Assembly (NCBI GenBank): GCA_033964015.1
Contig: CM066914.1
Coordinates: 12,143,831-12,207,830, forward strand
DNA from: Scolanthus callimorphus
Taxonomy: Eukaryota > Cnidaria > Anthozoa > Actiniaria > Edwardsiidae
Direction: 5' to 3'
DNA length: 64,000 nt
Under the pieces are notes generated by a model, which was not told the DNA's origin, ran no database searches, and saw nothing but the letters and a program-made list of their open reading frames with translations. Positions 36,101 to 47,540 of the stretch are shown in pieces. A program made the position numbers and the translations under genes. Each line of letters starts with the position of its first letter. Within the stretch, counting starts at the first letter, position 1.

Positions 36101-39100
36101 ACCTCAGGAGCCCAAAAAACATACCCTATAGGGTGGCACATACCTGTATACCATATGAGCCCTTCATTGCCCTTCTTTTTAATAAATTTGTTTTTCATTA
36201 TCAGTGATCTTTTGCCCTTGGCTGACATGTATTGCTTGGATGGGTTAAAAGAAGTCATCAAGTCTCAGCTTACTGTGGAGAGTTGTCATCTGTTTCACAA
36301 GGTTGTACCAAAAGGCCCCTGTTTTATGTGCAAAACCATATGCATCACCTTGTGTTTATCATTATGTTTTGCTTTTTGTCAGTTTTCAAATTCATGCTGA
36401 CATGTTTGTCAAGCAAATTCAGCAATTGTGTTGATGTAGGTAGTATGCCAAAATAGGAAAATTACTTTGGCATTGTACACAGAAAATTAATTACCTTCAA
36501 ATAATAATACAATATCAACTGAAAGACAGCAAAAACTCTTATCATAATTAACTCTAACTATAATTTTTTATTCAAGAATTATGTTTTGTGATGTCGTCTG
36601 GGCTAATTTACTTGACACAGCCCATTATACAATTCCTTGTTTTGTATCAGTTGGCTTAATCTCAATATTATTTGATTACTTAGCCATGCACGGATTGCAT
36701 CTCTGGGGTTATGGAATGCCTGGAAATATCTGAGATGTTCAACTTTACTGAGCTGAAACAGTCATGTATAAGGTATAGTAGGTCTGATCTGCAATATGGC
36801 ATGGGTAATACCAAAAATCTGTATCCCCTAGTTGAGAACCTCTGGAATTGGTTGGTCTTAGAGCAGCTTGGTGAATACCTTATTGCATGAGTAAACTTCT
36901 GATGGATGGGCAGAAGATATTCCTATACAGCTTGTTCTACATTTTATTAGCTCATTGCCATGTTATCCCCTGAAACAAGATTACTCATGGAAGGAATTCA
37001 TGAGGAGGAGGGGAATATCAAACAATTCATTATAGTTAAGCTCAATTTATACTTTAGACAAAGAAACAAGCAACATCTTGTATGTTTGTCAACAGGTGGA
37101 TTACAAAGTACTATGACAAGGTACTGGAGTCCAAGTGTTTTGCTGTGCTCAGCAGGCCCCTTCAGGAGGAAATTCTTGTTGACATGCAGAACAGTCTGGT
37201 AGGACTCCTCCTATCCAACTATTTTAGCATTTATTGCAGTAATTGAAGACTTGTTATTTTGACTTCTTTCAGACCACAATAACAGCAGTTGATAGTCTGA
37301 AGCGCACCGACAGGTTACAATGTAACATCCCACATATCAAGTGGGCGGAGCCTATCCATGTGCTGTTGACCACCTTTATGGATTACTGCCTTAACTTTAT
37401 CGCACTGCATTTTCCAGTTGTTGTACAGAGACTGGAGTTCCTAGAAATGTTAAAGGTATGTATGCATTTGGATTTAAAAAGACTTTGCCTGCGTCTGGTG
37501 GGATGAAAATGCCAGTATTTTCACACCTGGAAAATATTACAGATCATGCAATGACCTTTGTTATCAGTTTACCAGTTGATGACTGGGTGACCATTTTGTT
37601 TCATAAATTTTGAATTTCCATTTGTTTATTGTTTATTAGCATGCTCCTTCAACAACTGTCGCAATACATTGGTAAGCTTGGCTATATAATTAGAAGATGG
37701 ATAATGTTGTTTTTTCTTCTCTATATAGGGTGTTGGCTGGTCTGCCCCTTTGTTGGACAACATATTCTCAACTGTGAAGAGTGCTCTGACTGTGGATAGT
37801 TGCTGTGAGGCGTACAAAGTTGCTGCACGACTAAGTGCTCTTCTTAGTGAGGAGACAGAAAGTGACAGTAACGAGGTCAGTAATGAGGTAGCTGGTCTGG
37901 GTGTTGGAAAGCAAGCAGGTCTGCTACGCAGAAACTAGTTTATGAGGGACTGACTTGATTGCATTGCACACTTGACAATGGAATTTTCAAGAGAGAAAAA
38001 AACAGGAGGTGTTTCCTTATTATTCCTGTTTATGGCTTCTAACTCAGTCATGACATGCCTGTAGTAGGGGAAAGGGGGTGGATAAGACCACTACCCTCCC
38101 CCTAATAACCATACCCTATTTGCTAGTATTTCTGGTAAACCCTTTGTTACAACTGCCATCTTCTAATTTTTGTATCTGTCACTCTCAGGAAATCAGTGAG
38201 ATGGTAGGCAGGCTGCGTGTGCACTGTCAAGAGTACATCGCTTCCAACCTACACCGTGTCTCCCACACAGAGGGCTGGAGCCACTTGAGTCCCAGGATGC
38301 AGGCTGAGCTGCGCAAGTCACAGGGTAATTTATGCTAATTAAATCCGCTACAGACAATAATAATTCTAGTTTAATGAATCACATTTGCAGTTATAAAAGA
38401 AACTGAATTAAAGTGGGTGTCAGCGAATAATAATAATGATAAGCAATAACATATACTTCATGGTTACAAAATTTGCAAAACGATATGTGCGACTATCGGC
38501 CTAATGGAAGGATTTGTCCTTTGGAGCAGGCTGTACCCATGGATGGGGGCCTCTGACTGCTTCAGGATGGTATTAAGTGGCTCAATGCTCAATGCCAATA
38601 ATCTTCACCTCCCATGCATGTATGAATATGGAATTGATCTTTGAGTGTTCAATTGAATTCCATATCTGCAAGCGTTACTGTATTATTCTGTTTATTACAT
38701 AAACCGTAATGCTGTATTTTTTTCAAAGCAATGTTTTTTTTGGGGGGGGGGGAGGGAGGACGTTCCACATGCAAAGTTGATCATTTAAGAGGATTATTAT
38801 TTAGGATTATTATTATTATTATTATTATTATTTATTATTATTTCACGTGTAAAAATATTTGTATCTCTTTACGACGTGCTGAGGTACGACATTTTCTCAG
38901 TGGTCCTTGCAAAACTCTATAGTTTATACAATAATTTCTTTTTCTCACGCAGGTTCATCGCTGTTCTTCGAGGTGGCTCCAGCGGGGAACAGATATTTCC
39001 GAAGCAAAAAGAGTATCCTAACATCAGGACACAATTCCACGGCTCCTTTACCAAAGGGACGCGTTTCGTGTACTACATCCGCAAAGGGCCACTCCTTTAT

Positions 39101-40852
39101 GTCAACTGCCGCGCCCTCGAGCTCCCGAACAACTCGACCACCATCTGCGAGAAATACCCAGGGGAGCAGTGGAGGCGATCAGAAAACTCGACCAGCCTCT
39201 GCGAGAAGTACCCATGGGAGCAGGGTAGGCGATCAGACAACTCGACCAGCCTCTGCGAGAAGTACCCATGGGAGCAGGGTAGGCGATCAGACAACTCGAC
39301 CAGCCTCTGCGAGAAGTACCCATGGGAGCAGGGTAGGCGATCAGACAACTCGACCAGCCTCTGCGAGAAGTACCCATGGGAGCAGGGGAGGCGATCAGAC
39401 AACTCGACCAGCCTCTGCGAGAAGTACCCATGGGAGCAGGGTAGGCGATCAGACAACTCGACCAGCCTCTGCGACAGGTGCCCAGGAGGGGAGAAGGGTA
39501 GGCGATCAGACAACTCGACCAGCCTCTGCGAGAAGTGCGCAGGGGAGCAGGGGAGGCGATCAGAGTCGTGTCCACAAATCTGGTACAAGAACAAGGGAAA
39601 ATCAAAGGGGAGACGAAAATATTACTGGAAAGCAACGTCCAGAAACTCGTGCTTCTCGAGATCCAAAATCAAGAGCACAAAATCCCGAGGTAGCGAGTTC
39701 AGACGCGATTGCAGTAAAGTCATCCAACTTGACAGGAACTTCGGAATCAAAACGTAATGTTTCAGATGTTAGTTATAAAACATTGAATAAAAAGCCACCA
39801 CTAGGTACGTCGAAAACAGGGGGCGGTACTAGAGGCAAGCCTTTGGATGCAGCGTATGTGAGCGAGGCTATTTATTCAGCAAAACGCAGCGTGGGTAGAT
39901 GTAAGAATTCTTCAGATTCTGTGCCAAAACAGGAAAGCAAAATTGCGTCAAGTTCCAGCTCAAAGCCTACAGCGGCAGTATCGAACACGGTTCTTGAAAA
40001 AGAGAAAATCAAACAAAACGAAAGAAAGGGTTCCCTCAAGGGTAATCAAAATTCAGTCAGGAATAAAGCCAATACAGATGTGAAAATTCCGGAAAACTCG
40101 GCAAACACAGGCGAAAGTACATCCTCAAAGAAAATGTGCACATCGAGGAAGGCGGAGGAATCTCAAACTTCTTGCTTTTATGACAACAAAACTAGTCGGC
40201 TAAGAAGAGCGCACTCGGCAAAAAGTTTATCATCTACAAACACTTGCGAAGATGAAGGGCCTGGTGAAGCGAAAGTAGAAGAAATAAAGCGAGGACGCAG
40301 TTACAGTCACGGTCAGCCTGTGAAAGACGACAAGAATAGCTCCAGAAAATCTTTACACAGTGCAGATAAACACGCGAAAGAAAACCTGAATCGTCCAAGA
40401 CCAGAACTAAGCGTGCCATGGCTTCCAAATCCAGAGAAGATGGCAAAACAGCTGCTAGAACTAAAGATGAGGCGGGCATACAGTCCCTTAATAAAGGCGG
40501 ACAACGATCAACTTCTGCAAAATTACACCGCTCAGATGATTCAGCAGTAACATTGGCTGAACGGAAAGTCAAGAAAAATTACGCTAGACGGGAGAAAAGT
40601 GCTCGAAATGATCCTTCGGCGATGAATAACACAAAACGTGGAAACAGTAAAGATAAACGTGTGAATGGAATTGCAGAGCTTCACGAGACGAAGAAAGATG
40701 ATGACGATCAAGTAAATACGATCACAAATGACAGCTTCAATGCTGCTGCCACTTTGCCGGCAAATAGACCTTGGTTAGATAGAGTAGCTCATGAACTGGC
40801 AGAGGATGCAATGACCCAAGCGCTTCGAGAACTTGAACTTGATGGCGCGTGA
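33153..40852 (+). CDS. BTBD8: BTB/POZ domain-containing protein 8-like, 13 exons
   Basis: Exons: 33153-33262, 33688-33884, 34433-34767, 35104-35207, 35503-35592, 35726-35808, 36205-36301, 36684-36772, 37096-37198, 37273-37455, 37729-37875, 38189-38324, 38953-40852. About 1190 residues. The first BTB domain (LLDEKLYCDIT, VVENQDFPAHIAIL) and second (SSSADICFILNGSYKIHAHR, FLYGGVNNIPCGSALL, LLPLADMYCLDGLKEV) are followed by a helical BACK-like region and a long basic Ser-rich tail. This two-BTB layout and the LLPLADMY-GLKEV match fit BTBD8, whose long vertebrate form links to AP-2 in clathrin-mediated endocytosis. The intron after 35207 uses a GC donor. The frame is broken by single missing bases near 33711, 34497, 34617, the 35808/36205 junction and 40383; each is repaired by lengthening a short run. 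The tail carries an 18-residue tandem repeat. No AATAAA lies between the stop and the LINE. Confidence 0.8.
33543..33645. mobile_element. 103-bp MITE with poly-C tract in BTBD8 intron 1
   Basis: The ends GGCTGTTCCATTTTATTTC and ATAAAATGGAATGGCCC are inverted. A run of 17 C follows the left arm. The same TGGAATGGCCC word recurs near 30763. Confidence 0.7.
35833..36145. mobile_element. Inverted-repeat element in BTBD8 intron
   Basis: Left CAGGGGTGTGCCGCC and inverted right CAGGTATGTGCCACC form the ends. ATACCCTACCACAGACC words repeat inside. It is 24 bp from the preceding exon. Confidence 0.55.
39127..39560 (+). repeat. 54-bp coding tandem repeat in BTBD8 tail (18 aa unit)
   Basis: About eight copies encode TTRPASARSTHGSRVGDQ with few changes; the five middle copies are nearly identical at DNA level. 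The unit keeps the frame open on the opposite strand and in another + frame, which are shadows. The protein repeat is basic and rich in Ser, Thr and Arg. Confidence 0.92.
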
Positions 40853-41070
40853 AACCCAAAGTGTGTGGCGTCTAAAGCGTATTACAATATATGAATAAGA
40901 AAATTGAGGAAAATAATGATCAGAAGAAAACATTTATTGTGAGGAGAAAATAACTTTATTGCTGTCCCAGGGGATGGTTGAAAACTGAGCGGACGTGTTC
41001 CTCGAGGCTCCGTCTAAAAACGTCAAAAATTGGCTTCTCTCTGCTTAAAGTTACTTAAAATTTGTTCAGA

Positions 41071-41933
41071 ATGCCGGATAAGAAGAAGGAGAAGAGCGGA
41101 GATAAAAAACGACCGCGTATAAGTAGTTCAGAAAGCCCTGAAACAGCCGAGAAGGAGGTAGAGGCGTTCATTAAGCTATCTATGGGCGAATACCAAGAGC
41201 TTATTAAGAGGATAACTGCTATCGAGGACACTGTCAAGGAAAAGGACGTTAGGATATCCGAGATGCAAAGTCAATTAGACGAAGCTATTGCTGAGTTAAG
41301 TAAGTTGAACGGGAGAGTTGGGGAGATGGAGAATGACTTGCAGTTTCACTCCACTGAGCAAGACGAGCTTAAAGAACGAGTCACCGAGTGCGAGAAACAG
41401 CAGGCCACGAATACAAATGAGCTGACAAGACAAAGCATTTACTCTCGTAGATGGAACCTGGTGTTCTACAAAATTCCAGAGGCTCCTAAAGAAGACTGTG
41501 AAGCTGTAGTGAAATCCCTACTCCAAGAAGAAATGGGCTTTGATGAGCATGAAATGGTAAATATGAAATTCTGTGGCGCGCATCGACTTGGTAAAGTCTC
41601 AAGAGGCCAGTCAAGACCAATGATTGTGCGTTTTACCTGTCGCGCGGATAGAGATAAAGTATGGCGTCTTAGATACAAGCTGAAGGTTCGACCATCAATA
41701 TGGGGGAAGATTTACCGAAAGAAATTCAAGTGCTTAGAACCAAGGTATTGGTGCCGGCTTTGAAGTATGTCAGGACCCTCAAGAATACAAAAGCCACGAT
41801 AATAGGAGACAAGCTCATTGTCAACAATGTAGCGTATCTGCATTATGAGATCCCAAATGAATGGCGCAACAAGATCCGCAATTCGTCACCAGTTAAAGAA
41901 GGAGAGGAAGCTGTAGCTGCTGTTGAGGTATAG
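41071..41933 (+). CDS. LINE ORF1 protein, frameshifted
   Basis: An L1-type RNA-binding chaperone. A basic N-terminus leads into a long coiled coil (roughly residues 35-125, ITAIEDTVKEKDVRISEMQ onward) and an RRM-like domain (RRWNLVFYKIPEAPKEDCE, RPMIVRFTCRADRDKVWR). The frame shifts at a GGGGG run near 41702 and continues in another frame (EDLPKEIQVLRTKVLVPALKY) to the stop at 41933. A single added G joins the two. Confidence 0.85.
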
Positions 41934-42193
41934 GAGAGACGGTGAGCTCGAGGATTAGTCATGTATTTATTTTGAGGTTCTCTTGTTCGCTCAGAGACCT
42001 CCAATATTGTGGACTGTCCATTGACGATCGCATAAAGAGCGATCAATCTCTTAATCTATCTTGAGTTTTTGGTGTTAAATGCTATGTGTGTATGTAGTTT
42101 TGTCTGTGCTATATGTTATCGTAAACGCGGAGTCGTGATGGTTTCCTTTCGTTTTTTTTGCCATATGTGCAGTCAAGATAATTCATATTAGGA

Positions 42194-45100
42194 ATGACAA
42201 ATGAATTTCAATTCAGTATGTTGTCACTTAATGTTAGAGGTCTCGGAGAGTACACAAAATGCAAAAAAATGTTTAATTGGGTGGTAAAGCATAACGGAGA
42301 TAATGGAATAACATTTCTACAGGAAACTCATACTACTTTAGAATCGGAAAGTAGTTGGGCAAAGCGGTTTAAAGGAGATATGATTATGTCTCATGGAACC
42401 TCAGATAGTAGAGGAGCTGCTATTTTGTTTGGGAAAAATGTGGACTATAAAATACTAGAAAAAAATATCGATATTAACGGAAGATATGTTATCGTCCATT
42501 GCGTAATACAAGATCAAGAATTTATTTTAATCAATTCATACGCACCGAATGATGAAAAATCACAAGTACATATGTTAAAAGAAATTTATAGGAAACTCCA
42601 ACTTATAAATTATCCAGTTAACACGCTGATAATATGGGGGGGTGATTTCAATGCGGTAATGAATTTAGCGTTAGAGACATCAGGAGGCAACCCTGTGCTT
42701 AAGTCTCATACGGTGGAAACCTTAGAGACGATCTTATTAGAACTAGATATGTGTGATATATGGCGGCTACGTAATCCAACATCCAAACGCTATACATGGC
42801 GGGGTAGCGCGCAAGGAATAAGTAGTAGGCGGGGCGAATATATTCATAGGAGACTGGATTACTTTTTTGTGTCTGATGATCTCCAGCCCGTGGCAGAGAA
42901 CACAGACATTATTCCGGCTCCGTCAACCGATCATTCGGCGATAACTTTGAAACTGAAGTCGATTCAAGGAAACGAAAGAGGTCCGTCCTTCTGGAAATAC
43001 AATAACTCGCTTTCAGACAATAAAGAATATGTATCTAGTTTAACACATCTTATTAAGGAAGTTAAAAGCTCTATGACAAAAGAAGGTATCTCGAATCCAC
43101 AACTTAGATGGGAATTGATCAAATACGAGGTGCGAAAATTTACTATTGATTTCTCGAAATCTCTAGCTAAACAAAGACGGGATGATTATAAAATCGTCGA
43201 AAGTAGTATCAACGAAATTGAAGGAGTAAACGGTTGGGAAAACGACGCGACTTTATTAGCACAACACGATAAATTGAAGAAACAACTAGAAGAAATTAGT
43301 AACTATATAACACAAGGAATAATTATTCGGTCAAGAGCACAATGGCAAGAAATGGGTGAAAAGAGCAATAAGTACTTTTTAACCCTCGAAAAACGAAATA
43401 ATAGTAAAACGCACATTAAAAAACTGGTTGATCAAAACGTAGAATTAACAGATTCAAAAGGAATATTGACGTTTATTAAAAACCACTTTGGGTCATTATT
43501 CAAAACAAAATCTACGAAAACAGAACAGGAATGTTTAGAATTTCTGTCGAGTTTAAGCTCCCCAAAAATAACAGAAGAACAGAAAATAAGTGTGAAGGCA
43601 AGCTGACTCTCAGCGAGTGCTTCAATAGTTTGAAAGCTATGGGAAATTCCAAAACACCTGGGAATGACGGTCTCACCAAGGAGTTTTATATGACAATGTG
43701 GATGGAAATAGGAACAGATCTAGTTAATTGTTTAAATGATAGCTACACAAAAGGACGACTAACGAATTCGCAAAGACAGGTTCTCATCACTCTTCTGCAA
43801 AAGCCCAAAAAAGATAAACGGTTCATGGACGCGTGGAGACCTATAAGTTTAATAAATGTTGACGCAAAGATATGCAGCAAGGCGCTATGTAATCGAATGT
43901 TGGATTGTTTACCCGATATTATTCATCCCGACCAAGCAGCCTTTGTGAAAGGGAGAATAATAGATGAACCAATTCGTTTTGTTAATGATGTAATGGAATA
44001 CACAAAGAAAACCAATAACAAAGCCCTATTATTTGCAGCTGACTTTGAAAAAGCATTCGACTCAATTGAGCATAACTTTATATTCGCAACATTACAGCAC
44101 TTTGGTTTTGGTACCTCATTTATAAATTGGATAAGAGTGATTCTGAAAGAAAACTGCAGTGCAGTACAAAATAATGGGCACATTTCTAATTATTTTCCAC
44201 TAGGTAGAAGCACGAAGCAGGGAGATCCAATTTCACCGTATCTATTTATAATGGTCATGGAAATCATGGCAACTATGATGAGAAATTGCAAAGAGATCAA
44301 AGGAGTCGAGTTAGGAGGACAAGAAAAGAAATTAGTGTTGTACGCAGATGACACTACTTTTGTTTTAAGAGACATCGATTCTCTAAAGAATACGCTTAAG
44401 GTATTAACAGAATTTAGCGAGTATACATCCCTTAAAATTAATCTTTCTAAATCAGAAGCCGGGTGGCTCGGGAGCGCGGATGATATAAATCAGGAAAAGG
44501 TTAAAGGAATCAGATGGGTAAATTATTCGAGGGGGGCATTACTGTTCTCGGGATGTATTTATCATATAATGAGAAACGCGCACAAGAACAAAATTTCACA
44601 CGTATATACGACAATTTCAAGACGATATTAGCAATATGGCGTACTAGGGAGTTAACCTTATATGGGCGAATACAAGTGGTGCGATCCTTGGCTCTTTCAA
44701 AACTTCTTTATGTTTGTTCAAAATTAAGTATACCCAAAGGTTTTGTCGTAGATGTTGAAAATGCTGTAAAAGATTTCGTTTGGAGAGGCAAGAGGCCTTA
44801 AATAAAGAATAACACATTGATTGGAGAATATGATAAGGGTGGTCTAAAACTACCCGATTTCGCTGCAATGGTTAAGGCCAGCCGAATTAAACTTATTTCC
44901 CAATTAATCAACCCAGACGCAAGCACATGGAAGATCTTGCCGCGCTTTATTCTTGGAAAAGTTGGAGGTGTAAAAACTATTCGGCAAAACCTGGACATAG
45001 CGCGTATACCAGACGTACTGCCCACACTATATAAAAACGCATTGAAGGAGTGGGCAAATATCTTCTCATCCGAAAGCTCGGATCAAGAGTTGGATATTAG

Positions 45101-46019
45101 TAGCATACTTAACCAGTGCTTGTGGAACAATAAGCATATCAAAATAAATAATAGTTCAGTTTATAGCAGAGAATTCTCTTCACAGGGTATATATTGTATT
45201 CGGGACCTGTGCGACGAACAAATGAACATAGATTGGGCGATTCCTGTTCAAAAAGGTGTGAGTAAAAATAGGTTTTTCGAATTTTTTAGTCTGACCCAAG
45301 CGATACCAGTATGCTGGAAACAACAGCTAAAAGTCTTAAAACTAACAAAAGAACACGATTACGACGATAATATTTTATTTCTCGGTGATGTTAAGGTAAA
45401 CATAAACAGAATAAAGACAAAACTAATATACAATTATTTAATTGAACAGCAATTTAAACCACCTACTGCACAACAGAATCTTGCCAGTAGATTGAAGATC
45501 TCAGATCCGATTAACTGGGAAGCTATATATTCCCGAATATATAAAACAACTATTGACACGTACTCGAGATATTTTCAGTATAGGTTATTAAATAACATAC
45601 TTTATCTAAATAAAGACTTACACCGTTTCCGTATTATCTCGGACTCGAGATGTTCCTTTTGTCTAGCCCAACCCGAGACAGTGGATCATTTCTTTGTACA
45701 CTGCATTGAATCTAAAAACTTATATTTCGACATTAGAAACTGGCTGGAAAGATTCGGGATATTTTTACCAAGTTCTAACCCATATAATATTCTTTTGGGC
45801 GTAGACAGCGAAGGTCCAGAAAACTACATTATTCTAATGTACAAAATTCTCCTCTATAAACACAAAAAAAATTTCAGAGTGCCTAGCCTAACAGTATTTC
45901 AGAACTATCTGAATTATTGTGGAAAAATAGAATATTCCATTGCAAAAACAAAAAATAAGTTGACAACGCACTATCAGAAATGGGAAAAAATTTTTAATGC
46001 TTTAGAATTTAGCAAATAG
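42194..46019 (+). pseudogene. LINE ORF2: endonuclease, reverse transcriptase, zinc knuckle; disrupted
   Basis: An apurinic-type endonuclease comes first (LSLNVRGLG, FLQETH, GGDFNAVMN, RRLDYFFVSD, STDHSAI). The reverse transcriptase follows (PGNDGLTKEFY, ADFEKAFDSI, STKQGDPISPYLF, catalytic YADDTTF). Last is a C-terminal CCHC-like motif (CSFCLAQPETVDHFFVHC). The frame shifts near 43595 and at GGGGGG near 44533, and a TAA stop at 44799-44801 stands where AAA would continue GKRPKIKNNTL. The product cannot be made as written. All catalytic motifs survive, so the copy is young. Confidence 0.9.
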
Positions 46020-46376
46020 TCATATGAAATGTGGGACGTTATGGCAAAATGTAAAGCAAACCTTAATATAGAAGAAACGAATTAGTATTTTTTCTCCGCT
46101 TTGTGTCGTCTTGTATCGTGTTTGTGTTCTTAAAAAAGTTGGAAAAAAAACACATTCCAATATGATCTTCATATTTAAAAGAAAAAATAACAAAGATTAG
46201 AATATGTTCATAATATAACTATATACAATAGTGGAATTAGGTAGAAAAAAAAAAAAGAAACGAACAAACGAAAAGAAAAACGTTGTAATACTAGTGAATA
46301 TACAAAATCACTTATTTGTAATGTATTTATTGGAATATCTTTCAATAAAAAGGAAAAAAAAAAACTTTATTGCTGT

Positions 46377-46532
46377 GGCTGAGGCGAATTCCGGTTTCCG
46401 AAACAAAAATCAAGAAATTGTCAAAAAAATAATATATAGATTTAGCCACTGGCTAAAAGCGGAGCTCCTCGTTATAATTTTATCTGTGTGAATGAAAGGG
46501 ATTCCCATGTGTACATGATTTACATGGTTGCT
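46377..46532. other. Host flank after the LINE
   Basis: Sequence between the right target duplication and the CRE satellite. No gene seen. It is where the original BTBD8 3' flank should continue. Confidence 0.5.
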
Positions 46533-46930
46533 TTAGAGTCTTCCCTTCACGAGATATTAATTTTTCAAGCATAGATGACGTCATCGATGACGTCACATCA
46601 CGTGACCACCTCATTTCGCTCATCTGGTGACCTAGACTACACTACCCAAGTTTTGTTGTCTTAGAGTCTTTCCTTCACGAGATAATGATTTTTCAAGCAT
46701 AGATGACGTCATCGATGACGTCACATCACGTGACCACTTCATTTCGCTCATCTGGTGGCCTAGACTACACTACCCAAGTTTGGTTGTTTTAGAGTCTTCC
46801 CTTCACGAGATATTCATTTTTCAATCACTGATGACGTCATCGATGACGTCACATCACGTGTCCGGGTTACACCACCCCCCTTGTGGCATAGACAAAATAT
46901 CCCAAGTATGGTTGTCTTAGCATGTACCCT
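46533..46930. repeat. 128-bp tandem repeat with 20-bp CRE palindrome
   Basis: Three copies (starting 46533, 46661, 46789) of a 128-bp unit are followed by a decayed fourth. Each contains the perfect palindrome TGACGTCATCGATGACGTCA (46576-46595, 46704-46723, 46832-46851), which is two CREs, followed by ATCACGTG. Related TGACGTCAT words lie at 47144-47165. A short GGAC/GACG run is at 46980-47010. Confidence 0.9.
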
Positions 46931-47540
46931 TGAGGAGATATGATTTTTTCTTTGTATACCACAGGGTTCCCATGTGTACACGGACGGACGGACGACGGAC
47001 GACGGACGGCGTACGCTATAGGTTTAATACCAGAAAAATAAAGAAAAAATCATATCTCCCGAAGGGTAGCTTCTTTAGAAGCCAAACTTGGACAAAGTTT
47101 CAAAGACCATAAGAGGAACTCTACACCAAGGTCACATGCCCTTACGTCATCAATGACGTCATCAAAATGATCCATAATGCCCGTGACGTTCAAAAATCAA
47201 CTCGATAGTATACTATACGTTTTTTCCTTAGGTATGGTGCTCCGCTTGCGCGGGCCTTCGGCCCGCGCAGGAGCTCCGCTAATAATGCGAATGTTATTTG
47301 CACGGTATTTGCAGTAAGCAGAATTCAATAAAGGGACCGTTCCGAATGCGGACGTCAGCATGAGTGTGGACAGGCGGACGATTCCTTCAAACAGGGATCG
47401 CGGAGATCGAGGGGTGTGCTGGGGGGTTTGACCCCTTCCCAAAAATTCCATTTTTTTTTGTATTTCAGCCCCCACATACATACATTCTTACTTGTGAGCT
47501 CCGCGGTCCCTGTCCAATATGGCGGGTAAAGTTAACTTAA

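Larger units (their letters stand above)
40966..46362 (+). mobile_element. L1/Tx1-type LINE, full-length but mutated
   Basis: A 5.4-kb non-LTR retrotransposon holds ORF1, ORF2 and an A-rich 3' end with AATAAA near 46344. The 14-bp sequence AACTTTATTGCTGT occurs at 40952-40965 and 46363-46376 and is the target-site duplication. The 5' UTR is short (about 105 bp before ORF1), which suggests either a complete young element or slight 5' truncation. It is in the same orientation as BTBD8, starting 113 bp after that stop. Confidence 0.92.

Noticed and set aside
39097..39635. Two long antisense frames with regular repeats
   Set aside because: Shadows of the 54-bp coding repeat of BTBD8; no splice or domain support.
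38876..39757. 293-codon + frame (NSTSLCEKYPWEQGRRSD repeats)
   Set aside because: Alternative frame of the BTBD8 repeat. The frame encoding TTRPASARSTHG joins in phase to upstream exons and continues much further.
46231..46491. Lys-rich 86-codon frame
   Set aside because: Spans the LINE A-rich tail and the target duplication; not a gene.
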